Of a DNA stretch of 64,000 nucleotides, positions 43,289 through 51,895 are shown piece by piece; positions within the stretch are counted from its first letter, which is position 1; each line of letters begins with the position of its first letter. The notes under the pieces are model-generated. The model was not told the DNA's origin and made no database searches. It saw only the letters and a list, made by a program, of their open reading frames with translations. This DNA is from Alkalihalobacterium sp048323755. GTDB taxonomy: Bacteria; Bacillota; Bacilli; Bacillales; Bacillaceae_F. The translations under genes were made by a program, and so were the position numbers. Where the stretch lies: positions 186,001-250,000 of the forward strand of contig NZ_JBLWFS010000003.1 in NCBI RefSeq assembly GCF_048323755.1, written 5' to 3'.

Positions 43289-45397
43289 ATGAGGAAGATG
43301 CGAATATATGAATATGCAAAAGAAAAAAACATTACCAGTAAGGAAGTTATCGAAAAACTAAAAACTTTAGGTTTTTCTGTCGCAAATCACATGTCTGTTA
43401 TTGATGAGGAAGCAATGAAAAAGCTTATTGGGGAAAGTAAGGGAAATGAAAATAATAAAGAAGAAGTTTCTTCAAATAAAAAGAAAGAAGACCAACCGTC
43501 GAAAATGAAAAAAACACACAACGATGATAAAGGGAATAATCAACAAAAGAATAATAATAAAAAAGGCAACAACAAGAAGCCAAAAGGGAAAAACAACAAT
43601 CAACAGCATAACCAAGTACAACAAAAACCTGTTAAACAAGCACTTCCTGAAAAGGTTACATACTCAGGTACTTTAACAGTAGGTGAACTTGCAAAGAAAC
43701 TTCACAAAGAACCATCAGAAATCATTAAAAAATTACTATTCTTAGGTGTAATGGCAACGATTAACCAAGAATTAGATAAAGAATCGATTGAATTAATCGC
43801 TGGTGATTTTGGTGTAGAGGTAGAAGAAGAAATTATTATTGATGAAACAAACTTCGAAGAATTTGTGGAAGAGGAGAACGAAGCTGAATTACAGGAGCGT
43901 CCTCCAGTTGTAACCATTATGGGACACGTTGACCACGGAAAAACAACATTATTGGATTCAATTCGTAATACAAAAGTAACGGCTGGAGAAGCTGGTGGGA
44001 TTACGCAGCACATAGGTGCTTATCAAGTAGAAGTCGAAGGAAAGCGTATTACGTTCTTAGATACACCAGGACACGCTGCGTTTACAACGATGCGTGCTCG
44101 TGGTGCTCAAGTTACCGATATTACTATTCTTGTTGTTGCGGCTGATGACGGTGTTATGCCTCAGACTAAAGAAGCAATTAGTCATGCTAAGGCAGCAGGT
44201 GTCCCAATTATTGTTGCTGTAAACAAAATGGATAAGGAAGCTGCAAACCCTGATCGAGTTATGCAAGAGTTAACTGAGTTCGAATTAGTACCAGAAGCTT
44301 GGGGTGGGGATACAATTTTTGTTCCAGTATCTGCGCTACAAGGAGAAGGTATTGATGAATTACTTGAAATGATTTTACTTGTTGCTGAGGTAGAAGAATA
44401 TAAAGCAAATCCAAACAGTTTAGCAAGAGGTACTGTTATTGAAGCTCAATTAGATAAAGGGCGCGGACCAGTAGCAACGTTGTTAGTTCAATCAGGAACT
44501 TTGAAGGTCGGTGACCCTATCGTAGTAGGTAATGCATTTGGTCGAGTACGTGCTATGACAAATGATTTAGGTCGTCGTGTGAAATCAGTTGGACCGGCAG
44601 CTCCTGTTGAAATTACTGGATTAAATGATGTTCCACATGCTGGGGATCAATTTAAAGTGTTTGAAGATGAGAAAACGGCTCGTCAAATTGGTGAGACTCG
44701 TATGATTCGTCAACGTGATGAAGAGCGAAACGAAACATCTAAAGTAAGCCTTGATGATTTGTTTAATCAAATCCAACAAGGGGAGATTAAAGAAATTAAC
44801 GTTATCATTAAAGGTGACGTTCAAGGGTCAGTTGAGGCATTACGTGGTTCACTAGAAAAGATTGACGTTGCAGGTGTAAAGGTTAACATTATTCATACAG
44901 GTGTAGGAGCAATCACTGAATCGGATATCATTTTAGCTGCAGCATCCAACGCTATCGTTATTGGTTTTAATGTTCGTCCAGATGCTAATACGAAGAGAGT
45001 AGCTGATTCAGAAAACGTTGATATTCGACTCCACCGAATTATTTATAATGTAATTGAAGAAATTGAGAGTGCGATGAAGGGAATGCTTGACCCTGAATAT
45101 GAAGAAAAAGTTATTGGTCAAGTAGAAATTCGTCAAACGTTTAAAGTTTCAAAAATCGGTATGATTGCTGGTTCATATGTTACAGACGGTAAGATTACAC
45201 GTGATTCTACAGTACGTTTAATCCGTGATGGAATTGTTATTTATGAAGGTGCAATTAATGCTCTTAAACGCTTTAAAGATGACGCTAAAGAAGTTTCAGC
45301 TGGTTATGAATGTGGAATTACATTAGAGAACTTTAATGATGTCAAAGAAGGCGATATTATCGAAGCTTACGTCATGGAGGAAATTAAACGTAAATGA
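43289..45397 (+). CDS. infB: Translation initiation factor IF-2
   Basis: 702 residues: an N-terminal IF2N helix pair (MRIYEYAKEKNITSKEVIEKL), a long Lys/Asn/Gln-rich linker, a second IF2N (VGELAKKLHKEPSEIIKKL), then the G domain with G1 GHVDHGKTT (about 212-220), DTPGHAAF and NKMD. Two beta-barrels and the fMet-tRNA-binding C domain follow. ATG 43289 follows AGGTGGAGGT. It overlaps ylxP by 4 bp. Confidence 0.97.
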   Translation: MRKMRIYEYAKEKNITSKEVIEKLKTLGFSVANHMSVIDEEAMKKLIGESKGNENNKEEVSSNKKKEDQPSKMKKTHNDDKGNNQQKNNNKKGNNKKPKGKNNNQQHNQVQQKPVKQALPEKVTYSGTLTVGELAKKLHKEPSEIIKKLLFLGVMATINQELDKESIELIAGDFGVEVEEEIIIDETNFEEFVEEENEAELQERPPVVTIMGHVDHGKTTLLDSIRNTKVTAGEAGGITQHIGAYQVEVEGKRITFLDTPGHAAFTTMRARGAQVTDITILVVAADDGVMPQTKEAISHAKAAGVPIIVAVNKMDKEAANPDRVMQELTEFELVPEAWGGDTIFVPVSALQGEGIDELLEMILLVAEVEEYKANPNSLARGTVIEAQLDKGRGPVATLLVQSGTLKVGDPIVVGNAFGRVRAMTNDLGRRVKSVGPAAPVEITGLNDVPHAGDQFKVFEDEKTARQIGETRMIRQRDEERNETSKVSLDDLFNQIQQGEIKEINVIIKGDVQGSVEALRGSLEKIDVAGVKVNIIHTGVGAITESDIILAAASNAIVIGFNVRPDANTKRVADSENVDIRLHRIIYNVIEEIESAMKGMLDPEYEEKVIGQVEIRQTFKVSKIGMIAGSYVTDGKITRDSTVRLIRDGIVIYEGAINALKRFKDDAKEVSAGYECGITLENFNDVKEGDIIEAYVMEEIKRK

Positions 45398-45675
45398 CAA
45401 TAGGTGCAGTTTACTGTGAACTATTAATTTATAACGCCCAGTCTTTAAAGGACAAACGCTCAGTTTTAAAAAGTTTAATAACAAGGTTAAAACAACGTTT
45501 TAATGTATCGGTTGCAGAAATTGGACATCAGAATGTTTGGCAGCGATCAGAAATTGCAGTTGTAACTGTATCCGCAAATAAAAATGTGGCAGAGCAGGAA
45601 ATAGATCGAGTTTTATCTTTTATTGATCGTATGACTGAATTGGAACGAACAGTTACAAACTATGAATGGCTGTAA
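45394..45675 (+). CDS. ylxP: YlxP, DUF503 family protein
   Basis: 93 residues with the DUF503 pattern (SLKDKRSVLKSLITRLKQRFNVSVAE, VTVSANKNVAEQEIDRVL). It is conserved between infB and rbfA in Firmicutes, and a ribosome-associated role has been proposed. It begins within the infB stop (ATGA). Confidence 0.88.
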   Translation: MTIGAVYCELLIYNAQSLKDKRSVLKSLITRLKQRFNVSVAEIGHQNVWQRSEIAVVTVSANKNVAEQEIDRVLSFIDRMTELERTVTNYEWL

Positions 45676-45699
45676 TAGCTATTAGTGAGGTGACTTTAA

Positions 45700-46053
45700 A
45701 TGAGTAATGTTAGAGCAAACCGTGTTGGGGAGCAAATGAAGAAAGAACTTAGCGACATTATCATGCGTGAAATTAAAGATCCGAGAGTACGATTTGTAAC
45801 AGTTACAGGTGTTGATGTAACCGGTGACTTGCAGCAGGCAAAAGTTTACATCACTGTACTCGGTGATGAAAAAGAGAAAGAGGATACGATCCAAGGGCTA
45901 TCAAAAGCAAAAGGATTTATTCGAACTGAGATTGGAAAACGAATACGTCTACGAAAAACTCCAGAAATTGAGTTTGAATTTGATGAGTCCATTGAATATG
46001 GTAACCGAATTGAAACGTTATTGACTGAAATTAACAAACAAAAAAATGATTAA
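45700..46053 (+). CDS. rbfA: Ribosome-binding factor A
   Basis: 117 residues, the standard length, single KH-like domain with VGEQMKKELSDIIMREIKDPRV and ITVLGDEKEKEDTIQGL. It aids late 30S maturation of the 16S 5' region. ATG 45700 follows GTGAGGTGAC. A GAGGCTGAC-type repeat with a T-run follows. Confidence 0.95.
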   Translation: MSNVRANRVGEQMKKELSDIIMREIKDPRVRFVTVTGVDVTGDLQQAKVYITVLGDEKEKEDTIQGLSKAKGFIRTEIGKRIRLRKTPEIEFEFDESIEYGNRIETLLTEINKQKND

Positions 46054-46060
46054 TTAAGAA

Positions 46061-46167
46061 GAGGCTGACCCATAAGTGTCTTTATACCTTACAAAATGAA
46101 CGACCGTACTGGTTCGTTTAGAAGTGAGGTAGATGACTCTTTGCTTTTGGAGTCAGCTTCTTTTTTT
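46061..46167 (+). terminator. GAGGCTGAC-type repeat acting as a terminator after rbfA
   Basis: The outer arms GAGGCTGAC (46061-46069) and GTCAGCTTC (46152-46160) enclose about 80 nt that include a central hairpin (AACGACC near 46099-46105 against GGTTCGTT near 46111-46118). Seven T follow at once. The left end matches the repeat at 36443. It stands between rbfA and truB, genes usually co-transcribed. Confidence 0.7.
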
Positions 46168-46203
46168 CAAGGTAGTTGTACTTACATAAATGAGGTGACT
46201 GAT

Positions 46204-47112
46204 TTGGTATATAACGGAATATTACCTTTATTGAAACCTAAAGGAATGACGTCCCACGATTGTGTTTTCCGTCTGCGTAAATTATTAAAAACGAAAAAAA
46301 TTGGACATACAGGTACATTAGATCCCGATGTAACAGGTGTATTACCTATTTGTATAGGAAAAGCGACAAAAGTGGCCGAGTATATGACCGATTACCCGAA
46401 AGAATACGTTGGAGTAGTTACGCTTGGTTCGTCTACAACAACTGAAGACAGCAGTGGTGAGGTCGTCGAGCAAAGAAACGTAGATATGATACCAACAATA
46501 GAACAGGTGAAGCAAGTTCTACAAGCGTTTATAGGTGAGGTTGATCAAGTTCCGCCTATGTATTCTGCTGTGAAAGTAAAAGGCAAGAAATTATACGAAT
46601 ATGCTAGAGCGGGAATTGAAGTTGAACGACCTATTAGACGAGTGTACATATACGATATACAATTAGTAGAAGAAGAAATTAAACGAATTGATAATACCGT
46701 GTCATTTTCATTCCGAGTGAAATGCAGTAAAGGTACATACGTTCGTACACTTGCGGTGGATATCGGAAAAAAATTAGGTTACCCAGCACATATGTCTTAT
46801 TTACAACGTATCGCTTCTGGTCCATTTCAATTATCAGATTGCTTTACATTTGAACAACTAGAGGACATGGTAGAAAAAAATGAAGTCCAAAACGTACTAT
46901 TACCAATAGAAGATGCTATCAAACACTTTCCTACAATTGTCGTTGATAAAGTAACTGAGGAAAAAATTAGAAACGGATCCGTATTACCACAGTTTAAATC
47001 ATTAGATGAAAATCGATTTTCTGTATATAATGAAGACGGAGTATGTTTAGCAATCTACCAACCACATCCAACTAAACAAGGTTTAATCAAACCAGAGAAA
47101 ATGTTGAGTTAA
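46204..47112 (+). CDS. truB: tRNA pseudouridine-55 synthase TruB
   Basis: About 302 residues. The starting pattern VYNGILPLLKPKGMTSHD and catalytic D40 in GHTGTLDPDVTGVLP identify TruB, and a C-terminal PUA-like domain is present. TTG 46204 is chosen: GAGGTG lies 6 bp upstream, the family begins here, and the extra upstream frame (from 46096) runs through the inverted repeat. The enzyme makes psi-55 in the T-loop of tRNAs. Confidence 0.93.
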   Translation: MVYNGILPLLKPKGMTSHDCVFRLRKLLKTKKIGHTGTLDPDVTGVLPICIGKATKVAEYMTDYPKEYVGVVTLGSSTTTEDSSGEVVEQRNVDMIPTIEQVKQVLQAFIGEVDQVPPMYSAVKVKGKKLYEYARAGIEVERPIRRVYIYDIQLVEEEIKRIDNTVSFSFRVKCSKGTYVRTLAVDIGKKLGYPAHMSYLQRIASGPFQLSDCFTFEQLEDMVEKNEVQNVLLPIEDAIKHFPTIVVDKVTEEKIRNGSVLPQFKSLDENRFSVYNEDGVCLAIYQPHPTKQGLIKPEKMLS

Positions 47113-47148
47113 CTGTAGTTGCTCTCAACAAAAAGAAGGTGAAAGACA

Positions 47149-48093
47149 TTGGACGTTATCCAGTTAACCTACCCGCTAAAGGTTAGAAACGAAAAACCCA
47201 CAGTTATGGCTCTTGGCTACTTTGACGGGGTGCATATAGGTCATCAAAAGGTCATTGAGACGGCAAAGAAGATTGCAATTGAAAAAGGTTTACTAACTTC
47301 GGTTATGACTTTTAATCCGCATCCAAAAGAAGTTTTACGAAATCCAACTGAACCAATGATGTATATCACACCGTTAGATAAAAAAATTAAAGTATTATCT
47401 GAATTAGGTGTGGACCAACTATTTGTTGTTCAGTTTGATGAGTCATTCTCTAAACTAACCCCTCAACAATTCGTGGATGACTATTTGATCAATATGCATG
47501 TAAAGCATGTAGTGGCAGGTTTTGATTACAGTTACGGTCATCTAGGAAAAGGAACAATGGAAACGTTGCCTTTCCACTCTAGAGGCCTATTTGACCAGAC
47601 AACAGTAAATAAAGTTCAGTTAGGCGAACTAAAGATTAGTTCAACATTAATTAGAAGTAAGATTGAAGATGGAGCAGTTGCTGAGCTTACTGACCTTCTT
47701 GGGCGTCATTATGTTGTCGAGGGTGTTGTAGTACACGGAGATAAACGTGGACGAACTATTGGTTTTCCTACTGCTAATATTAATTTAACGAATCGATATA
47801 TGATCCCTAAGCTAGGTGTCTATGCTGTTACGTTGGATGTAAAAGGAATAAAACATGAAGGTGTTTGTAACATCGGATATCGGCCGACCTTTAAAGATGA
47901 AGAAGCTCAGCCGACAATTGAAGTACATTTATTTGATTTTAAAGAAGATATCTATGATGAAGCTACTTCGCTTACTTTCCATCAGTATATTAGAACAGAG
48001 AAAAAGTTTGGATCAATGGATGAACTTATTGCACAAATCGAATTAGATAAAAATGCAGCTGAAAGGTATTTTCAATTAAATAAAGCTAAATAA
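47149..48093 (+). CDS. ribC: Bifunctional riboflavin kinase/FMN adenylyltransferase
   Basis: 314 residues: an N-terminal nucleotidyltransferase domain with GYFDGVHIGHQKVI (HIGH motif) and ISSTLIRSKI, and a C-terminal flavokinase domain (GDKRGRTIGFPTANI). It converts riboflavin to FMN and FAD. The symbol is ribC in B. subtilis and ribF elsewhere. The start is TTG 47149 after GAAGGTGAAAG. Confidence 0.95.
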   Translation: MDVIQLTYPLKVRNEKPTVMALGYFDGVHIGHQKVIETAKKIAIEKGLLTSVMTFNPHPKEVLRNPTEPMMYITPLDKKIKVLSELGVDQLFVVQFDESFSKLTPQQFVDDYLINMHVKHVVAGFDYSYGHLGKGTMETLPFHSRGLFDQTTVNKVQLGELKISSTLIRSKIEDGAVAELTDLLGRHYVVEGVVVHGDKRGRTIGFPTANINLTNRYMIPKLGVYAVTLDVKGIKHEGVCNIGYRPTFKDEEAQPTIEVHLFDFKEDIYDEATSLTFHQYIRTEKKFGSMDELIAQIELDKNAAERYFQLNKAK

Positions 48094-48094
48094 C

Positions 48095-48123
48095 TTGCAT
48101 TTACCCCAAAAAAAATGTATTCT
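48095..48123 (+). promoter_or_regulatory. SigA-type promoter for rpsO
   Basis: TTGCAT (48095-48100) and TATTCT (48118-48123) are spaced 17 bp apart, directly after the ribC stop. The start would be near 48130, at the base of the first leader hairpin. Confidence 0.65.
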
Positions 48124-48127
48124 AGTA

Positions 48128-48187
48128 TTTGTACTAAAAGTACAAAAAACCTTTGCTTGGCAAAATCGCTTCACCGACGTTTTGCTA
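48128..48187 (+). promoter_or_regulatory. Structured rpsO leader
   Basis: Two hairpins precede the ribosome site. TTTGTACT (48128-48135) pairs perfectly with AGTACAAA (48139-48146). GCAAAA plus CG (48160-48168, one bulged T) pairs with CG plus TTTTGC (48178-48185). S15 represses its own synthesis through leader RNA in several bacteria; that this leader does so is inference. Confidence 0.5.
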
Positions 48188-48222
48188 GGGAATTGGTGAT
48201 TATTTTGAAGGAGGTGGATAGG

Positions 48223-48492
48223 ATGGCACTAACACAAGAACGTAAGAACGAGATCATCAGTGAGTATAAAACTCATGAGAGTGACACTGGTTCTCCAGAA
48301 GTACAAATCGCTATCCTTACTGAGCAAATCAACACATTAAATGGGCACTTACGTACTCATAAGAAGGATCACCACTCACGTCGTGGTCTTTTGAAAATGG
48401 TTGGGCAACGTCGTAATCTTTTAACGTACCTACGTAATAAAGATGTAATTCGTTACCGTAACCTTGTTGATAAGCTAGGATTACGTCGCTAA
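48223..48492 (+). CDS. rpsO: 30S ribosomal protein S15
   Basis: 89 residues, exactly standard, with MALTQERKNEIISEYKTHE and the rRNA-binding DTGSPEVQIAILTEQIN and HHSRRGLLKMVGQRR. It binds the 16S central domain. ATG 48223 follows AAGGAGGTGG; the open frame back to 48115 is the leader. A strong terminator follows. Confidence 0.97.
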   Translation: MALTQERKNEIISEYKTHESDTGSPEVQIAILTEQINTLNGHLRTHKKDHHSRRGLLKMVGQRRNLLTYLRNKDVIRYRNLVDKLGLRR

Positions 48493-48511
48493 TCACAAGT
48501 TAACACTTAAT

Positions 48512-48539
48512 AAAAAGCGGGAGCATTCCCGCTTTTTTA
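48512..48539 (+). terminator. Rho-independent terminator after rpsO
   Basis: A perfect 11-bp stem (AAAAAGCGGGA at 48512-48522 with TCCCGCTTTTT at 48527-48537) has a GCAT loop and continues into T, 19 bp after the rpsO stop. Confidence 0.92.
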
Positions 48540-48581
48540 TTAGGGAAAATTAATGGTTATTTTATCCATTTTGTTGTGTAT

Positions 48582-48610
48582 TTGATTTATTCTTTTATTT
48601 TAAGTATAAA
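48582..48610 (+). promoter_or_regulatory. SigA-type promoter for pnp
   Basis: TTGATT (48582-48587) and TATAAA (48605-48610) are separated by 17 bp and lie about 60 bp upstream of pnp, after the rpsO terminator. Confidence 0.6.
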
Positions 48611-48668
48611 TAGGTAATAATAAAGAAAGATTGAACGATTTTGTTTAACGAGAGGAGTATATACCTGT

Positions 48669-50774
48669 ATGAAACAAGAAAACCAAGTTTTTTCTTTTGA
48701 ATGGGCTGGGCGACAATTGACAGTTGAAACGGGTCAATTAGCAAAGCAAGCAAATGGTGCTGTTATGGTCCGGTACGGTGACACTGCTGTACTTTCAACT
48801 GTAACAGCTTCAAAAGAACCAAAAGATTTACCGTTCTTCCCACTTACAGTAAATTATGAAGAACGCCTTTATGCTGTAGGGAAAATTCCAGGAGGCTTTA
48901 TCAAACGTGAGGGACGTCCTAGTGAAAAAGCAATACTCGCAAGTCGACTAATCGACCGCCCGATTCGTCCACTTTTTGCTGATGGTTTCCGTAACGAAGT
49001 TCAAGTTATTAGTATTGTTATGAGTGTGGACCAAGATTGCTCTTCGGAAATGGCTGCAATGATTGGTTCAAGTTTAGCACTAAGTATTTCTGATATCCCG
49101 TTCGATGGTCCGATTGCTGGTGTTACAGTAGGTCGAATTAATGATGAGTTTGTTATTAATCCGACACCAGCTCAACTAGAGAACAGTGATATTAATTTAG
49201 TAGTAGCAGGTACAAAAGAAGCCATTAACATGGTTGAAGCCGGTGCGGACGAAGTTTCCGAGGAAGTCATGTTAGAAGCTATTATGTTTGGTCATGACGA
49301 AATTAAACGTCTTATTGCATTCCAAGAAGAGATTGTTGCTAAAGTTGGTAAAGAGAAGAAGGAAGTAGCTTTAAGAGAACTTGATCCAGAGTTAGAGCAA
49401 CAAGTTCGTACAATCGCAGAGTCAGACTTAAAACAAGCTGTACAAGTTGTTGAAAAACACGCTCGTCAAGATGCAATTGATTCAGTTATGAATGAAACAT
49501 TAGCAAAATTCGAAGCTGAAGATAATGAAGAAGTTAATTTATCACAAGTAAAAGAAATTTTACATAAAATTGTAAAAGAAGAAGTTCGACGTTTAATAAC
49601 AAAAGAAAAAGTGCGTCCAGATGGAAGAGCAATTGATGAAATTCGCTCTCTTGCTTCACAAGTTAAGTTATTACCAAGAACGCATGGTTCAGGTTTATTC
49701 ACACGTGGACAAACTCAAGCGCTTAGTATTTGTACATTAGGGCCATTAGGTGATGTTCAAATTCTTGATGGCTTAGGAATTGAAGAATCAAAACGTTTTA
49801 TGCACCACTATAACTTCCCACAGTTTAGTGTTGGGGAAACAGGGCCAATTAGAGGTCCAGGGCGTCGTGAAATTGGACATGGTGCACTTGGTGAGCGTGC
49901 ATTAGAGCCAGTTATTCCAAATGAAAACGACTTCCCGTATACAATCCGTTTAGTGTCAGAAGTTCTTGAATCAAATGGTTCGACATCCCAAGCATCGATT
50001 TGTGCAAGTACGTTAGCGATGATGGATGCGGGTGTACCAATTAAAGCGCCTGTTGCTGGTATTGCTATGGGTCTTGTTAAATCAGGCGATGATGTTACCG
50101 TATTAACAGATATTCAAGGAATGGAAGATGCCTTAGGTGATATGGACTTTAAAGTAGCAGGAACAAAAGATGGTGTAACTGCCTTACAAATGGATATTAA
50201 GATCAGTGGAATTGATCGTAACATCTTAAAGGAAGCACTAGAGCAAGCAAAACGCGGTCGTATGATCATTTTAGACAGTATGTTATCTGCAATTGGTAAT
50301 TCACGTACTGAACTGTCAGAATATGCACCTAAGATTTTAACAATGAAAATTAACCCGGATAAAATCCGTGATGTAATTGGTCCAAGTGGAAAAATGATTA
50401 ATAAAATCATTGAAGATACAGGAGTTAAAATTGATATAGAACAAGATGGAACAGTGTATATCTCTTCTGTTAATCATGAAATGAACCTAAAAGCAAAATC
50501 AATCATAGAAGACATCGTTCGTGAAGTAGAAGTTGGACAAACTTATTTAGGAAAAGTTAAACGTATTGAAAAATTTGGTGCTTTTGTTGAGCTTTTCAAA
50601 GGTAAAGACGGTCTCGTTCACATTTCACAGTTGGCGGAAGAACGTGTCAATAAAGTTGAAGATGTTGTAAAGATTGGTGATGAAATTTTAGTGAAAGTTA
50701 CTGAAATTGACCCACAAGGACGTGTAAACTTATCGCGTAAAGTATTACTCAAAGAACAAAAGCAAGAAAGTTAA
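48669..50774 (+). CDS. pnp: Polynucleotide phosphorylase
   Basis: 701 residues: two RNase PH domains separated by a helical domain, then KH (DKIRDVIGPSGKMINKIIED, about residues 560-580) and S1 (GQTYLGKVKRIEKFGAFVELF). It degrades RNA phosphorolytically from the 3' end and is the main 3' exonuclease of Bacillus mRNA decay. ATG 48669 follows GAGAGGAG. Confidence 0.97.
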   Translation: MKQENQVFSFEWAGRQLTVETGQLAKQANGAVMVRYGDTAVLSTVTASKEPKDLPFFPLTVNYEERLYAVGKIPGGFIKREGRPSEKAILASRLIDRPIRPLFADGFRNEVQVISIVMSVDQDCSSEMAAMIGSSLALSISDIPFDGPIAGVTVGRINDEFVINPTPAQLENSDINLVVAGTKEAINMVEAGADEVSEEVMLEAIMFGHDEIKRLIAFQEEIVAKVGKEKKEVALRELDPELEQQVRTIAESDLKQAVQVVEKHARQDAIDSVMNETLAKFEAEDNEEVNLSQVKEILHKIVKEEVRRLITKEKVRPDGRAIDEIRSLASQVKLLPRTHGSGLFTRGQTQALSICTLGPLGDVQILDGLGIEESKRFMHHYNFPQFSVGETGPIRGPGRREIGHGALGERALEPVIPNENDFPYTIRLVSEVLESNGSTSQASICASTLAMMDAGVPIKAPVAGIAMGLVKSGDDVTVLTDIQGMEDALGDMDFKVAGTKDGVTALQMDIKISGIDRNILKEALEQAKRGRMIILDSMLSAIGNSRTELSEYAPKILTMKINPDKIRDVIGPSGKMINKIIEDTGVKIDIEQDGTVYISSVNHEMNLKAKSIIEDIVREVEVGQTYLGKVKRIEKFGAFVELFKGKDGLVHISQLAEERVNKVEDVVKIGDEILVKVTEIDPQGRVNLSRKVLLKEQKQES

Positions 50775-50778
50775 TAAG

Positions 50779-50808
50779 GAGAGGCTGGACAGTGACCAGT
50801 CTCTTTTT
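50779..50808 (+). terminator. Rho-independent terminator after pnp
   Basis: GAGAGGCTGG (50779-50788) pairs with CCAGTCTCTT (50796-50805) with wobble pairs, followed by T. The arm shares the AGGCTG core with the repeat family. Confidence 0.85.
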
Positions 50809-50901
50809 AAGCACTCATAAAGAATAGGTCCTACTTTTCATAGCTAGCTTGTTCTACCCTGTCCAAACGGTGCATACGATTTAGTACAAGGGGGTAGAGC
50901 G

Positions 50902-51879
50902 ATGAAAAGCAAGTATGGTGTTCACTTAATTATCTTTCTCTTTATCATTCTTATTGCATATGGGACGATCCAAAACCCATTTTCAGTGAATTACATAGAC
51001 CAATTGAAGCAAGAGTCAATCATGGTTTCTAAGATGCAAGACCCACTATATGAACAAATTGCGACTGAGGCGAAAAAGTATGAAAAGGAGCCTATTGACG
51101 CAGTTGCAGATAAAGTTTGGAAAGCTGTCCCAGGTTATAATGGCGTGCAAGTAGACGTTGAAGCTTCATATCAAAAAATGAAAAAAGAAGCTGCCTTTGA
51201 TAAGCATAAGCTTGTATTTCGTGAAATAGAGCCAAAAGTTCATTTAGATGACTTGCCTCCACTGCCCATCTATAAAGGTAACCCAGAAAAGCCAATGGTT
51301 AGCCTTCTTGTAAATGTAGCATGGGGAAATGAATATTTACCTGATATGCTGAAGGTTATGAATGAGCATGATGTGAAGTCGACTTTCTTTTTGGATGGCT
51401 CTTGGGTGAAAAATAATCCCAAATTGGCTAAAATGATACTTGAAGAAGGTCATGAGATTGGTAACCATGCCTATTCACATCCAGATATGAAACAACTATC
51501 AGCTGCACGAATTAGTGAAGAACTTAAGAAAACAAATGAAGTAATCTATGCAACATTAGAAGTTACACCAAAGTGGTTTGCTCCTCCTAGTGGTAGCTTT
51601 CGACAGGAAGTGGTTGATATTGCTGCTAACTTAAATATGAAAACAATCATGTGGAGTGTTGATACGGTGGATTGGAAACGACCAGATCCGCAATCAATGG
51701 CACAAAGAGTTTTGAGTAAAGTTCATCCTGGAGCTATGGTATTAATGCACCCGACTTCATCTACTGCAGCAGGTCTGGAGCAAATGATTGTCGGCATTAA
51801 AAACAAAGGCTATCAAATTGGTACCGTATCACACTTAATGGATGAGTCAAGAATAAATTTTGGTGTAACCCTAGACTAA
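50902..51879 (+). CDS. ylxY: YlxY, NodB-like polysaccharide deacetylase homologue
   Basis: 325 residues: an N-terminal membrane anchor (about residues 7-23), a linker, and a NodB-fold domain from about residue 130. The metal-binding HxxxH is present (NHAYSHPDM), but the catalytic motif 1, normally TFDDGP, reads NVAWGNEY with no Asp pair, so classical deacetylase activity is doubtful. CATACGAT at 50873 resembles a mother-cell (SigE or SigK) -10 box, but no good -35 was found. ATG 50902 follows AAGGGGGTAG. Confidence 0.88.
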   Translation: MKSKYGVHLIIFLFIILIAYGTIQNPFSVNYIDQLKQESIMVSKMQDPLYEQIATEAKKYEKEPIDAVADKVWKAVPGYNGVQVDVEASYQKMKKEAAFDKHKLVFREIEPKVHLDDLPPLPIYKGNPEKPMVSLLVNVAWGNEYLPDMLKVMNEHDVKSTFFLDGSWVKNNPKLAKMILEEGHEIGNHAYSHPDMKQLSAARISEELKKTNEVIYATLEVTPKWFAPPSGSFRQEVVDIAANLNMKTIMWSVDTVDWKRPDPQSMAQRVLSKVHPGAMVLMHPTSSTAAGLEQMIVGIKNKGYQIGTVSHLMDESRINFGVTLD

Positions 51880-51895
51880 GTTAGGGGGATGTATA

